Of a stretch of DNA of 25,819 nucleotides, positions 14,819 through 23,229 are shown one piece after another. The DNA lies in assembly GCA_020432595.1 (NCBI GenBank), contig JAGQGA010000011.1, positions 1-25,819 on the forward strand, written 5' to 3'. This DNA is from Anaerolineales bacterium (GTDB lineage: Bacteria; Chloroflexota; Anaerolineae; Promineifilales; Promineifilaceae). The notes beneath the pieces were generated by a model, which saw nothing but the letters and a program-made list of their open reading frames with translations, had not been told where the DNA came from and ran no database searches. The position numbers and the translations under genes are program-made. Each line of letters starts with the position of its first letter. Within the stretch, counting starts at the first letter, position 1.

Positions 14819-14854
14819 AAGAAGGCCAGCCTCAGTTGTGAGGCTGGCCTTCTT
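14819..14854. terminator. Perfect 16-bp hairpin terminator
   Basis: AAGAAGGCCAGCCTCA (14819-14834), loop GTTG, then the exact complement ending CTTCTT (14839-14854). It is GC-rich in the stem with flanking A and T runs, as in a factor-independent and possibly bidirectional terminator. It closes the GNAT-like gene plus mini-ORF unit. Confidence 0.8.
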
Positions 14855-14909
14855 GCACTTTACATTCTTTAGGGTGACAATTTGGTGGCAGCTCACATTA
14901 GAGGTTGAT

Positions 14910-14936
14910 CTTCGTTTCAACCAGCCCTAAACGAAG
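14910..14936. promoter_or_regulatory. Hairpin upstream of the HExxH protein gene
   Basis: CTTCGTTT (14910-14917) and AAACGAAG (14929-14936) form a perfect 8-bp inverted repeat with an 11-base loop, about 60 bases before the ATG at 14998. It could be an operator or a leader hairpin. The rest of this gap (14855-14997) shows only a weak TATAAC at 14972. Confidence 0.3.
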
Positions 14937-14997
14937 ACTATAGTCCACACTGGAATACCTATTTTCGTCTTTATAACGCTATCAAGAAGGAGAAATC

Positions 14998-16887
14998 ATG
15001 CCACAATTACGTGATCAAATAAATCCACAAGATCAAGTAACATCAGGTTCTCAAGAGTCAAATGATCAGTTGAAAACTATGATTGACGCTACGCCTTGGC
15101 CTTGGTCTCAGGCTCGCTGGGTTAAGAAAAAAGAAGGTTTGGAAGCAGCCATCAAGGAGACGATTGTTTCTGTTCAGGACGCTGTCGCAACCCGACAAAA
15201 AGCCATTGAAGATATCCTAGCTCTTCAAGAAGAGGCGTCAAGCCAGCGGTCTAAAATAGAAAAGCAGCAACAAGAAAAGTTGAGCGGCCTCCAAAAAGCA
15301 GAAGATGAGGCAAGAGCAGAGTTGAGTCGCCTCCAAAAAGAAAAAATTGCCGCAGTTAATATGGGTAAGACGAATTTAGTTAAGCAACTAGATATAAAGA
15401 TAGCTATACAAAAAACTTTAATAGCACAAAAGAAACAACTGAAAACTTTAATAAAAACTGTAACAGGGGCTGCTTATGACTATTACCTTCTTGAGGAAGG
15501 GAGCCAAGGTGAGTTAGCCCAAAGGCTTTTTGATTTAGATAATCAGACACAGCGAATAATTGATTGCGAGACAGTTCTTGCTTCTTTACAAGCGAATGTG
15601 TTGTTAGGTCTGTTCCCCAAGTTTGAAAAGAGATTGGTTAATGGAAAAAATCGGCTACAGAAATTTAGCATTGATTATGTTTTTCGCCTCTTCTTAGAAC
15701 AAGTTTCGATTGACGTTAATTTAATTCAGCTGGCCTTGCAGCAGCGCCAATTAAATAAGCAAAACAAAATCACACAGCAGGGATTTGCCTTACAGGCAGC
15801 TCAGGTGATTGCGATGAATGCCATTTGGCCAGCCATAAACGAGGAAGACGGGTTCACAGAGGATACCAATGTTATTTGCTATTTGCAGAACGGTGTCGAC
15901 ATTCGTCTCATCCCTTATCACAATGTGATGTTGATTGGGATTCCTTATGGTGTTATGTGTCAAGACGGCAAGTGGCTTGCAATTGATTATCTCGCTATTC
16001 CCCACGAGATTGGACACCACCTATTTTGGTTTAAACGAACGCATGAATCTGAAAATTTGCGACAGAAGCTGATAAAAAAGCTGTGGGAGATTGATGAGCT
16101 CAAAGCGGGCTTAGCAACAATTATGGCACAACAGACAGAGGGCATTGAGCCAGAGTTTAAATCCTTGCAAAAGCATCAATGGTATTTTCGCTGGCTGGAA
16201 GAGATATTTGCCGATGCCTTTGGTTGTCGCATTGCCGGCCCCATTTCCGTCTTAAGCTTCCAAGAACTCCTTGCCAGTGGTTCACCAACCGCGCACGAAT
16301 CGCACGATCACGTACATCCGATTCCCGCATTACGGCCGTTCATTCAAACGGAACTATTGAGCAAGATGGGCCAAATAAGCGAGCCTCAGAAGGACAAACT
16401 GAACGAGAGCTGGAGCCAATGGGTGCAGACGCATTGGGGGAGGTGGCTAACGGCCGCTTCCATTGCAGAGCAAACATTTGAGCTTGACGGGCAAGACAGC
16501 TCGTTGACAGGAAAGGAAATCTTAAAACGTCTTGAGCCGGTTCTTACAATCGTCGCTGAGCAAATCATGGCCCTCATCCCTGCCGATAAACACCCAAACT
16601 GGACACAAGATTGGGATCATTCCGACACCATATCGTTAGAGAAGCTATATCATTTATTTACTGAAGGAACATTCCTCAAAAACTTATCCCCTCTAATAAG
16701 GACAGATGGCTCTGATTTCCACTCCATTGGACAACGCGACCTGATTACCCAGATTACACGCTTCGATCCTTCAAGTAAGCTAATTTCTGGCTTGGATCAA
16801 TTAGAACAGTTGGATGAGTGGGTTGAACAAATGCTCCTTGAAGGCTGGACTAAAGAAGGTCCTGATGGCGGCAACCTGGGAACTTAG
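14998..16887 (+). CDS. Coiled-coil HExxH metalloprotease-like protein
   Basis: 629 aa, with AAGGAG eight bases before the ATG. No named family is recognised. There is no signal peptide. Residues about 45-150 are a long heptad-rich coiled coil (EDILALQEEASSQRSKIEKQ and on). A zinc-protease motif follows: H336-E337-I-G-H340, then a likely third ligand E402 with D406 in LEEIFADAFG. That spacing is typical of gluzincins (HExxH...ExxxD). After this comes SHDHVHPIPALRPF, also common in such proteins, and a helical C-terminus. The DNA is AT-richer than the housekeeping genes and the ACGGCCGT palindrome is almost absent (one copy, 16332), suggesting recent acquisition. It converges on the first BTAD regulator with a 17-base gap. 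Confidence 0.7.
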   Translation: MPQLRDQINPQDQVTSGSQESNDQLKTMIDATPWPWSQARWVKKKEGLEAAIKETIVSVQDAVATRQKAIEDILALQEEASSQRSKIEKQQQEKLSGLQKAEDEARAELSRLQKEKIAAVNMGKTNLVKQLDIKIAIQKTLIAQKKQLKTLIKTVTGAAYDYYLLEEGSQGELAQRLFDLDNQTQRIIDCETVLASLQANVLLGLFPKFEKRLVNGKNRLQKFSIDYVFRLFLEQVSIDVNLIQLALQQRQLNKQNKITQQGFALQAAQVIAMNAIWPAINEEDGFTEDTNVICYLQNGVDIRLIPYHNVMLIGIPYGVMCQDGKWLAIDYLAIPHEIGHHLFWFKRTHESENLRQKLIKKLWEIDELKAGLATIMAQQTEGIEPEFKSLQKHQWYFRWLEEIFADAFGCRIAGPISVLSFQELLASGSPTAHESHDHVHPIPALRPFIQTELLSKMGQISEPQKDKLNESWSQWVQTHWGRWLTAASIAEQTFELDGQDSSLTGKEILKRLEPVLTIVAEQIMALIPADKHPNWTQDWDHSDTISLEKLYHLFTEGTFLKNLSPLIRTDGSDFHSIGQRDLITQITRFDPSSKLISGLDQLEQLDEWVEQMLLEGWTKEGPDGGNLGT

Positions 16888-16904
16888 GAGATCTATTGGC
16901 CAAC

Positions 16905-19784
16905 TTAGTTGGTGACGCGATCGAGAAGTTGATTAATAAGGTGTGTATGATTTAAAAACCGGGCAATTTGCAGCGCTTCTTGCCAATAGGTTTGACTTTT
17001 CTCAACAAGATTCATCTTTTTGAAAATATCTCCTAGCTGGCGCAAGGCGTATCCGTAGCCCAACCGATCTTCAATTTCTCGATAGATCTTTATTGCGATT
17101 TCAATGCTTTCTTGGGCTTCAGTAAGTTGATTAGAGCGTAGATAGGAGGCACTCAACGTCTGTAAAATCATACTCTGATAACGTCGATTCCCAAGTTTTT
17201 CAAACAGGGTTAGTGTCTCCAAACAAATTTTGATTGCTGTAGGATACTCGCCTTGGAGCAGATAAATAGAAGCGATGATATAGTTGGTTGCCCCTACTTC
17301 GGCTTGATTATTTTGCTCGAGCCCCAATTTTAATGCCTTTGTCGCGTTGTTTAGCGCATTATTTAGCTCCCCTTTGCGAAATTCAATCTCGGCTAGCAAA
17401 CGCAAGGTGGCCATGATTTCTTTTTTGTTTTTTTGCTGCAATTGAATCTCAAGTGCTTTAGAGGCTGTCGTCTCAGCGCGAGTTGGTGTTTCATCAACTG
17501 CTAAATATATTCTAGACAAACTCCGAGCCGTTGTCGCTGCTTTCGAGTACTCGCCAAGTTCAGTATGCAAAGCTTGGCTCATTTCCAATAGTTCTTGGGC
17601 ATCAGCATACAATCCCTGATCATAGAGAATAAACCCTTGCAAATATTTTGCAGTCGCAACGCCTTTATCGTCTTCAAGCTGGTAGTAAAGTTTTATCGCT
17701 TCTTCTAAGCGTTGGCCTGCCCAATCATACAAGCTTTGCTCAACGTTGATGGTGGCTCTTTGGGTAAGAATATCTGCTAGTGCTTTATGCGACTGGAGTG
17801 TTTTAGCCGCTTTTTCCGCCAACTCATAGGCTTCAGTAGCATCCTGATAACGGCCGTATTGCAACCAGCTTTCAGCTAATATCTCGGCAAAATCGACCAC
17901 CGCCTGCCACGCTGCCAAGGCATCAGCGGCGCGTATCGCCGCTGCGATATTTTCCCATTCCGGATCAAGGGCTGTAAACCGCTCTCTGTTTTCTTGAGCC
18001 AGGGTCAGGTAATAACTAACCATGCGTCGCTTTAATTCATTAGGTTCAGTTAGCTTTTCGGCGGCAAAATCAGCCAGCAGTGGATGCTGATAATAACGGG
18101 ATTCTTCAGCCTCGTTAACAAGCGAAAGAGCCACCAGCGTATAAAGATTATCCTCTGTGTCAAAAAGCTCTTGGTCGAGAACAGCCGTTAATGCTGCTGC
18201 GGAAAACGGCCGTCCCCCAAAAACAGCCATTGCCGCAAAGGTCTGGCGCAAATCTTCATCTAGCCCGTCCCAGCTTACCTGAAACGATGCCCGCACCGCC
18301 TGATCGCTAATCCTCAGGCCCAAACGGTGCTGCGTATCTTGCAGACGTTGCACCATATTAGTTAGCGTCATTCGCTGGCGCGACTTTAACCGCTGCGCAG
18401 CAATCTCCACCGCCAGCGGCAAGTAATGGAGCAAATGGCCGATTTCCATCGCCGCATCCTCTTCTGCACTCACCCGTTCCTTGCCCAAAATCTGCTCCAA
18501 TAGGTCGCGGCAACCGCTGGGCGACAGCTCTTTTAGCTGAAAGGCAACGGCGTTTAAAACCGAAGCAATGTCTAAATTGCGGGTTGTCAGAATGACGCGG
18601 CAGCGATCTCCATGAACAAGCAGCGAACGCACGGTCGCCGCCTCATCAACATTGTCAAGAACAATCAGGGTTTGTTTGGTTGCCAGCAGGCTGCGAACGG
18701 CCAGTTCACGGCTTCCCAAATCAGCCAACCCGCTATAATCATAACCATAGGCACGCCCCCACAATGCTAATATGTTGATGGCCTCGCTGGTATGGGTATT
18801 GACCCACAATACACCGTCGGCAAATTGATCACGCAAATGATGCGCCAAGGCAGCAGCCAACGATGTTTTGCCCGCTCCCCCCATGCCAACTAGCGCAATG
18901 GGCGATCTGTTTTCTACTTCCATAAGCTGTGCCGCCAACGCCTCAATTTCGCGGGTGCGCCCTACAAAATGAGGCGGAAGATGGGGTGCTTGGAAAGGTG
19001 GCGGAAGATCAGGGGCAGGTGCAATAAGTTGCGCGGCTCGTTCGGCGCTAATCTTACCACTGCGAATCTGCTCAAAAACGGCCGTTGTTTCTGCCTCCGG
19101 CTCCACCCCCAACTCGTCCTCCAACAGGTTGCAACACGCTTCATATTGAGCAACGGCTGCGGCTCGCTCTCCATCTAATGCCAGAGCTAACATCAACTGC
19201 CGATGAGCCACCTCACGCCACGGCTCGATGGCAAGCTGCTGTCGCGCTAACAGCTTGACCTGCATAAATTCACCTTGCTTCAAGGCACTCGTTGCGGCTC
19301 TCTCTAGTGCTTCTAAAGCAAGGTGATAAAAGTGCTCCCGCTCCACCCGCAGCCACGCTTCAAACGGTTCGCTGTCGCAGAAGAAGCCGGGGAGCAGGGT
19401 GCCAGCATAGAGGGAAACGGCCGTTTGCCAATCCTCACGCCCACAGGCGGCTAAAAACTGATCCAGGTCGAGCGAGAAATCGGCGGCGGGGTTGAACTGC
19501 ACCGTCTGCCGCGTGACTAGCAAAAACGGCTGGGGCGAATCGTCGCTGTCGTTTAGCACTTTCCGCAGTTGGTACAGCGACTGGCGCAAATTTTTCTTGG
19601 CGGTGGCATCGGTATCGTTGGGCCAAAAGAGGGTGGCGAGGGTGTCGCGGGGAAACGGCCGTTTGGCCTGCATTGCCAAATAAACCAGCAGCCCCTGCAC
19701 GTTGGCCGAGCGAAAATGGAGCAGCGGTTCGCCGTTTAGTTCAGCCTGGAAGGCACCAAAAAATGTCAAAGACAGACGAGGCAT
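16905..19784 (-). CDS. BTAD / NB-ARC / TPR regulator (SARP-AfsR-like), paralogue 1
   Basis: 959 aa. Residues 1-100 are an OmpR-like winged helix (FFGAFQAELNGEP, NLRQSLYQLRKVL). About 107-245 are the bacterial transcriptional activator domain (BTAD) with AIEPWREVAHRQLMLALALD and ELGVEPEAETTAVFEQI. About 272-560 are a STAND/NB-ARC NTPase: Walker A GMGGAGKT (300-307), Walker B LIVLDNVD (373-380), LTTRN sensor (399-403). About 620-959 are TPR repeats. Such proteins are transcription activators switched by nucleotide and by ligand binding to the TPR arm. No Shine-Dalgarno is seen, and TAAAAT lies just before the ATG, so the mRNA may be leaderless. The gene is divergent from the 41-codon peptide gene. 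The TPR part is clearly AT-richer than the rest. Confidence 0.88.
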   Translation of the reverse strand: MPRLSLTFFGAFQAELNGEPLLHFRSANVQGLLVYLAMQAKRPFPRDTLATLFWPNDTDATAKKNLRQSLYQLRKVLNDSDDSPQPFLLVTRQTVQFNPAADFSLDLDQFLAACGREDWQTAVSLYAGTLLPGFFCDSEPFEAWLRVEREHFYHLALEALERAATSALKQGEFMQVKLLARQQLAIEPWREVAHRQLMLALALDGERAAAVAQYEACCNLLEDELGVEPEAETTAVFEQIRSGKISAERAAQLIAPAPDLPPPFQAPHLPPHFVGRTREIEALAAQLMEVENRSPIALVGMGGAGKTSLAAALAHHLRDQFADGVLWVNTHTSEAINILALWGRAYGYDYSGLADLGSRELAVRSLLATKQTLIVLDNVDEAATVRSLLVHGDRCRVILTTRNLDIASVLNAVAFQLKELSPSGCRDLLEQILGKERVSAEEDAAMEIGHLLHYLPLAVEIAAQRLKSRQRMTLTNMVQRLQDTQHRLGLRISDQAVRASFQVSWDGLDEDLRQTFAAMAVFGGRPFSAAALTAVLDQELFDTEDNLYTLVALSLVNEAEESRYYQHPLLADFAAEKLTEPNELKRRMVSYYLTLAQENRERFTALDPEWENIAAAIRAADALAAWQAVVDFAEILAESWLQYGRYQDATEAYELAEKAAKTLQSHKALADILTQRATINVEQSLYDWAGQRLEEAIKLYYQLEDDKGVATAKYLQGFILYDQGLYADAQELLEMSQALHTELGEYSKAATTARSLSRIYLAVDETPTRAETTASKALEIQLQQKNKKEIMATLRLLAEIEFRKGELNNALNNATKALKLGLEQNNQAEVGATNYIIASIYLLQGEYPTAIKICLETLTLFEKLGNRRYQSMILQTLSASYLRSNQLTEAQESIEIAIKIYREIEDRLGYGYALRQLGDIFKKMNLVEKSQTYWQEALQIARFLNHTHLINQLLDRVTN

Positions 19785-19796
19785 AGAACTATTTTA
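19785..19796 (-). promoter_or_regulatory. Probable leaderless -10 element of BTAD paralogue 1
   Basis: On the minus strand TAAAAT (19796-19791) is followed by six bases and then the ATG at 19784, so transcription would start at or next to the start codon. No ribosome-binding site or good -35 hexamer is present. Confidence 0.35.
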
Positions 19797-19865
19797 CACG
19801 AGATTCCCCTAAAGAAACCTCGTTGACAAACTTTCTGAATCACAGGTAACAGATAAAGACGATCT

Positions 19866-19920
19866 GCTGACGTTTTTAACGGCCGTTGACGACGAACTGC
19901 TGACGGCCGTTTTCTACAAT
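19866..19920 (+). promoter_or_regulatory. SARP/BTAD-type box and promoter 2 (before the 41-codon peptide gene)
   Basis: GCTGACG lies at 19866-19872 and 19899-19905, with a degenerate GACGACG at 19888-19894. Their start positions are multiples of 11 apart (22 and 11). Nine bases after the last repeat is TACAAT (19915-19920). An ACGGCCGT palindrome sits inside the array and another directly follows it. The box lies between the divergent BTAD regulator 1 and the peptide gene, and points toward the peptide gene with a leader of about 140 bases. Confidence 0.55.
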
Positions 19921-20065
19921 GCTGTCAAGTTAATTAGGAATTCGGCCGAACTCCTCCAACAACAAATTTTATCGTCACCGAGCAAGTGCTCCCCACAAGC
20001 GAAGTAACGGATGGAACCCGTTTCCAGCGCACGCTCAAAAACAGTTTGTCTTAAAGGAGTTTGTC

Positions 20066-20191
20066 ATGTCCACCTTTATCGGTTTGAAAGTCTCGTCTGT
20101 CCTTATCCTCACCTACATCATCCCCGCCCTTACCCCCCTCATCAGCTTTGGTCTGATGTGCAGCGGCGAAGGAACCCATTGCGGTGGCTAG
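20066..20191 (+). CDS. 41-aa hydrophobic peptide with a Cys-rich tail
   Basis: The ORF encodes MSTFIGLKVSSVLILTYIIP followed by ALTPLISFGLMCSGEGTHCGG. It is preceded by AAAGGAG with a 7-base spacer, an excellent ribosome-binding site. Residues about 9-31 could span a membrane or act as a leader. The last ten residues are polar with two cysteines (C32, C39) and a terminal Gly-Gly. A hairpin with a T-rich tail follows 24 bases after the stop, so this is a complete small transcription unit. It has its own SARP-type box and is divergent from BTAD regulator 1. No family is recognised. It may be a signalling peptide, a bacteriocin-like or other RiPP precursor, or a small membrane protein. No obvious peptide-modifying enzyme is adjacent. 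Confidence 0.6.
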   Translation: MSTFIGLKVSSVLILTYIIPALTPLISFGLMCSGEGTHCGG

Positions 20192-20213
20192 CGCCTGATA
20201 AAAATACACCAAT

Positions 20214-23156
20214 CTAGGCCACAGCAGATTTAAGTTCTGTTGTGGCCTTTCTTAATTCGCTAAGCTTATCTATCAAATCGAGAACGTTTTCCTCTCCCCT
20301 CTTATCCCCTATCTGACGACGAAGCACTAAAGAACGATTAAAAAAATATTCAGCTTCCTGAAAATCGCCCACTTTTTGAGCATTCCATCCCAAATTACGA
20401 TAAAAAACAGCTTGTGAAAACATATCGCCGCTAAATCGAGCCAAATCTAGAGCTTGAAACAGATGCTTTTTAGCCAACGTATAATCACCAGCCTCGATTT
20501 CGACTAAACTCAAGTTGCTTAAAGCAGCCCATTGCCCTTGTTGGTCATTATTTATTTGGCTAATCATCATCGCAGATGATAAATATTGCTTTGCTTTGGT
20601 AAATTGTTTTAGATTTATAGAAACGACCCCTAAGCTATTTAGCGTAAATCCCTGCTTCCGTTGGTCATCTGTTTGATTCCATACTTCTAAGGCTTCTTCT
20701 AAGAAAGAACGGGCAACATCATATTTACCTTGGTAATCATTCACAATACCCAAATGAAAGGTTGACCAACCAACAAGGATTGGGGAGGAAATGATTTTGG
20801 CTAATCGTAACGCTTTATGCAAAAAAGATTGAGCCTCATCCAGGTTGCCTTGCCGATAGGCAATTTCACCAAGCGTGATATGTAAACGACTTTGAAGCCA
20901 ACGGCCGTTTGTCGTTTCGCGTCCCTCGACCAACCCCAACGTCTCCTGAATCAAGGCAATGGCCGCATCATACTGCGACAGCCGCACCCGCATTCCAGCT
21001 TGGTGGGTCATAAGGGTGGCAAGGGTGAGGGTTTTGCTGTCGGATGGGGGGAGGGGTTGGAAGGCAGAAACGGCCGTTTCTAGCATCCCCTCCGCCTCCT
21101 GATACAGCCCACGAATCTGGTAAAAATCGGCCAACCCGTTGGCGCAAGCCAACAAGCGTGCGGCGGCACTTTCACCAACGGCCGTTTGCCACGCCAGCCG
21201 CACATTGTCCAAGTCAGCGGCAATGGCCCGCGCCGGAATTTGCGGCGTGGCTCCCGCCAATGGCTGCTCCTGTTCCGCTACAAAGTGAAGGTAATAGTGG
21301 CTGTGGCGCGTTGCCAGGGCATCGCTTGCCGCCAGCTTTTCCGCCGCAAACTGCCGCAGCAGGTCATGCAGTTGGTACCGCTCCCCCTCAAGCTGCAGCA
21401 GCGATTTCCCACACAGCCCCTCAAGCTGCGCCTCGGTTGCCCCGGAAACGGCCGTTGCCGCCGCCAGCGTAAAACCACCGCGAAAGACCGACAAGCTGGC
21501 AAAAAGCTGCTGCTCGGCCGCCGTCAGCAGGTGCCAGGAGCTTTCAAAGACGGCGCGGACGGTGCGGTGGCGGGTTGGCACGTCGCGGAAGCGGGTGGCA
21601 AGCGCGTCGAGCGCGTTTTGCATGGCGGCAATTAGCTCAGCGAGCGACCATTGACGCAGCCCGGCTGCCGCCAACTCCAGGGCCAGCGGAATGCCGGCGG
21701 TGAGGCGGCAAAGCTGGGCAACCTGGGTTTGGTTATCAGCAGTGAGGGCAAAACGGCCGTTTGCCCGTTCGGCGCGATCCAGAAAGAGGCGCACGGAGGG
21801 AAAATCGGCCAGGGGTGGTGGGGTGACGGGAGAAACGGCCGTTTGTGAGAAAAACGCCTCGGCCAGCTCCACATCCGCTACCTGCGACAGCGACGGCAGC
21901 GGCAAATACCCCAACCGATAAACCCACTCCGCCATAAAACCGAGCGGCTCCCGCGAGGTGCAAATCACCCGCAACTGCTGCGCCTCTTGCAGCAGCTCAA
22001 TCACCAAATCAGCCCCGTCCAGTAAATGCTCAAAATTATCGAGCAGCAGCAGCGCCTGACGATCACGCACCAGCGCCAGCAGTTGCTCCCTGGGGGTTGT
22101 TTGCCCTCGCAGCGAACACCCCATCGCCGCCGCAATGGCCGTGGCAATATCGTTTTCCAGCCCAGCGGCCTCGGCGCGGCTGGCTACCCCTGCCAGCGGC
22201 ACAAACCACACCCCATCGGCAAACTGCTCCTTGACCCGCCACCCAATCTCTTGCGCCAGCCGCGATTTGCCCAAGCCGCCTTCCCCCACCAGCGTGATAA
22301 AGCGATGGTCAGAACCGCTAACACGCTCGGTCAGCAGAGCAACATCCGTTTCGCGGCCAAAATAGGGGGTGACGTGGGCGGGCAGGTTATGGGGGGTGGA
22401 AATGGGTTCCTGGGGCTGCGGGGCAATAGTTTCACCAGCGAGGATTTTTTCATAAACGGCCGTTGTCTCCCCACTCGGCTCCGTCCCCAATTCAGCGGCT
22501 AAAATGTGGCGGCAGCTATCAAACTGCGCCAGTGCCGCGCTGCGCTCCCCGTTTTGTGCCAACGCCAGCATCAACTGCCGATGCCCCTCCTCGCGCCAAG
22601 GCTCAAAGGCAAGCTGCCGCCGCGCCGCCGCCTGCGCCGCCGCAAAATCCTGCGCCACCAACCGCTGCTCCCCCAGCCGGTAAAGCGCGTCCAACGCCTG
22701 CCGGTGAAGCTGTTCCCGCTGGTGCAGCAGCCACTCTTCAAATTCGAGGCTGTCGCAGGTGAAGCCGGGGAGGAGTTCGCCAACATACAGATCGCTGGCC
22801 GTTTGCCACTCTTCGGCCGCAATGGCCGCGATAAAACGGTCAACGTCAAGGCGGTAATCACTGTCAGGGTTGAATTGAACGGATTGGCGATTGACGAGCA
22901 AAAACGGTGCCTGGGCTTGCTCCCCCAATACCTTCCGCAACTGATAGAGCGACTGGCGCAAATTTTGCCGCGCTGTGTTGTCTGGTTCGTCAGGCCAAAA
23001 AAGGGCGGCCAGAGTTTCGCGGGGAAACGGCCGTTTGGCCTGCATCGCCAAATAGATCAGCAACCCCTGCACGTTGGCCGAGCGAAAGTTGGTAATGGAC
23101 TTGGCTGCGATGCGGGCTTGGAAGGCGTTGAAAAAGGTTAACTCCAAGGACTCCAT
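20214..23156 (-). CDS. BTAD / NB-ARC / TPR regulator (SARP-AfsR-like), paralogue 2
   Basis: 980 aa with the same layout as the 16905-19784 product: winged helix (1-97; FRSANVQGLLIYLAMQAKRP is nearly identical to the paralogue), BTAD (about 105-240, FEPWREEGHRQLMLALAQNG), NB-ARC ATPase with Walker A GEGGLGKS (291-298) and Walker B ALLLLDNFEH, then TPRs from about residue 640. The NB-ARC sequences have diverged (the LLLLDNFEH type is closer to the LuxR/AfsR ATPase group), so the two regulators probably sense different inputs while DNA recognition stays similar. The mRNA is likely leaderless, with TATAAT five bases before the ATG. The gene is divergent from the lectin-metzincin gene. The TPR-coding part is AT-rich compared with the rest. 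Confidence 0.88.
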   Translation of the reverse strand: MESLELTFFNAFQARIAAKSITNFRSANVQGLLIYLAMQAKRPFPRETLAALFWPDEPDNTARQNLRQSLYQLRKVLGEQAQAPFLLVNRQSVQFNPDSDYRLDVDRFIAAIAAEEWQTASDLYVGELLPGFTCDSLEFEEWLLHQREQLHRQALDALYRLGEQRLVAQDFAAAQAAARRQLAFEPWREEGHRQLMLALAQNGERSAALAQFDSCRHILAAELGTEPSGETTAVYEKILAGETIAPQPQEPISTPHNLPAHVTPYFGRETDVALLTERVSGSDHRFITLVGEGGLGKSRLAQEIGWRVKEQFADGVWFVPLAGVASRAEAAGLENDIATAIAAAMGCSLRGQTTPREQLLALVRDRQALLLLDNFEHLLDGADLVIELLQEAQQLRVICTSREPLGFMAEWVYRLGYLPLPSLSQVADVELAEAFFSQTAVSPVTPPPLADFPSVRLFLDRAERANGRFALTADNQTQVAQLCRLTAGIPLALELAAAGLRQWSLAELIAAMQNALDALATRFRDVPTRHRTVRAVFESSWHLLTAAEQQLFASLSVFRGGFTLAAATAVSGATEAQLEGLCGKSLLQLEGERYQLHDLLRQFAAEKLAASDALATRHSHYYLHFVAEQEQPLAGATPQIPARAIAADLDNVRLAWQTAVGESAAARLLACANGLADFYQIRGLYQEAEGMLETAVSAFQPLPPSDSKTLTLATLMTHQAGMRVRLSQYDAAIALIQETLGLVEGRETTNGRWLQSRLHITLGEIAYRQGNLDEAQSFLHKALRLAKIISSPILVGWSTFHLGIVNDYQGKYDVARSFLEEALEVWNQTDDQRKQGFTLNSLGVVSINLKQFTKAKQYLSSAMMISQINNDQQGQWAALSNLSLVEIEAGDYTLAKKHLFQALDLARFSGDMFSQAVFYRNLGWNAQKVGDFQEAEYFFNRSLVLRRQIGDKRGEENVLDLIDKLSELRKATTELKSAVA
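20216..20253 (+). terminator. Terminator of the 41-codon peptide gene
   Basis: AGGCCACAGCAG (20216-20227) pairs with CTGTTGTGGCCT (20237-20248) with a single G-U pair, followed by TTCTT. It starts 25 bases after the peptide stop and overlaps the last codons of the convergent BTAD paralogue 2. Confidence 0.75.
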
Positions 23157-23161
23157 AGCCC

Positions 23162-23167
23162 ATTATA
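23162..23167 (-). promoter_or_regulatory. Probable leaderless -10 element of BTAD paralogue 2
   Basis: On the minus strand a perfect TATAAT (23167-23162) is followed by five bases and the ATG at 23156. No ribosome-binding site is present. The arrangement is nearly the same as at the other BTAD gene (six-base gap). Confidence 0.4.
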
Positions 23168-23196
23168 CCTATGAACCATTGGCTTTTGCCAAAAGT

Positions 23197-23229
23197 GCTG
23201 ACGAACTGCTGACGCTTGCTGGTTAAGAT
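23197..23229 (+). promoter_or_regulatory. SARP/BTAD-type box and promoter 3 (before the lectin-metzincin gene)
   Basis: GCTGACG at 23197-23203 and 23208-23214 (11-bp pitch), a third partial copy GCTGGTT at 23218, and TAAGAT at 23224-23229 exactly nine bases after the second repeat. Over 30 bases it matches the box at 14052-14081 at 26 positions. It points toward the gene at 23376, leaving a leader of about 140 bases that shows no other feature I recognise. Confidence 0.6.

Noticed and set aside
19921..20060. Leader of the peptide gene considered as a riboswitch
   Set aside because: No known aptamer consensus could be recognised; only weak short complementary segments are visible.
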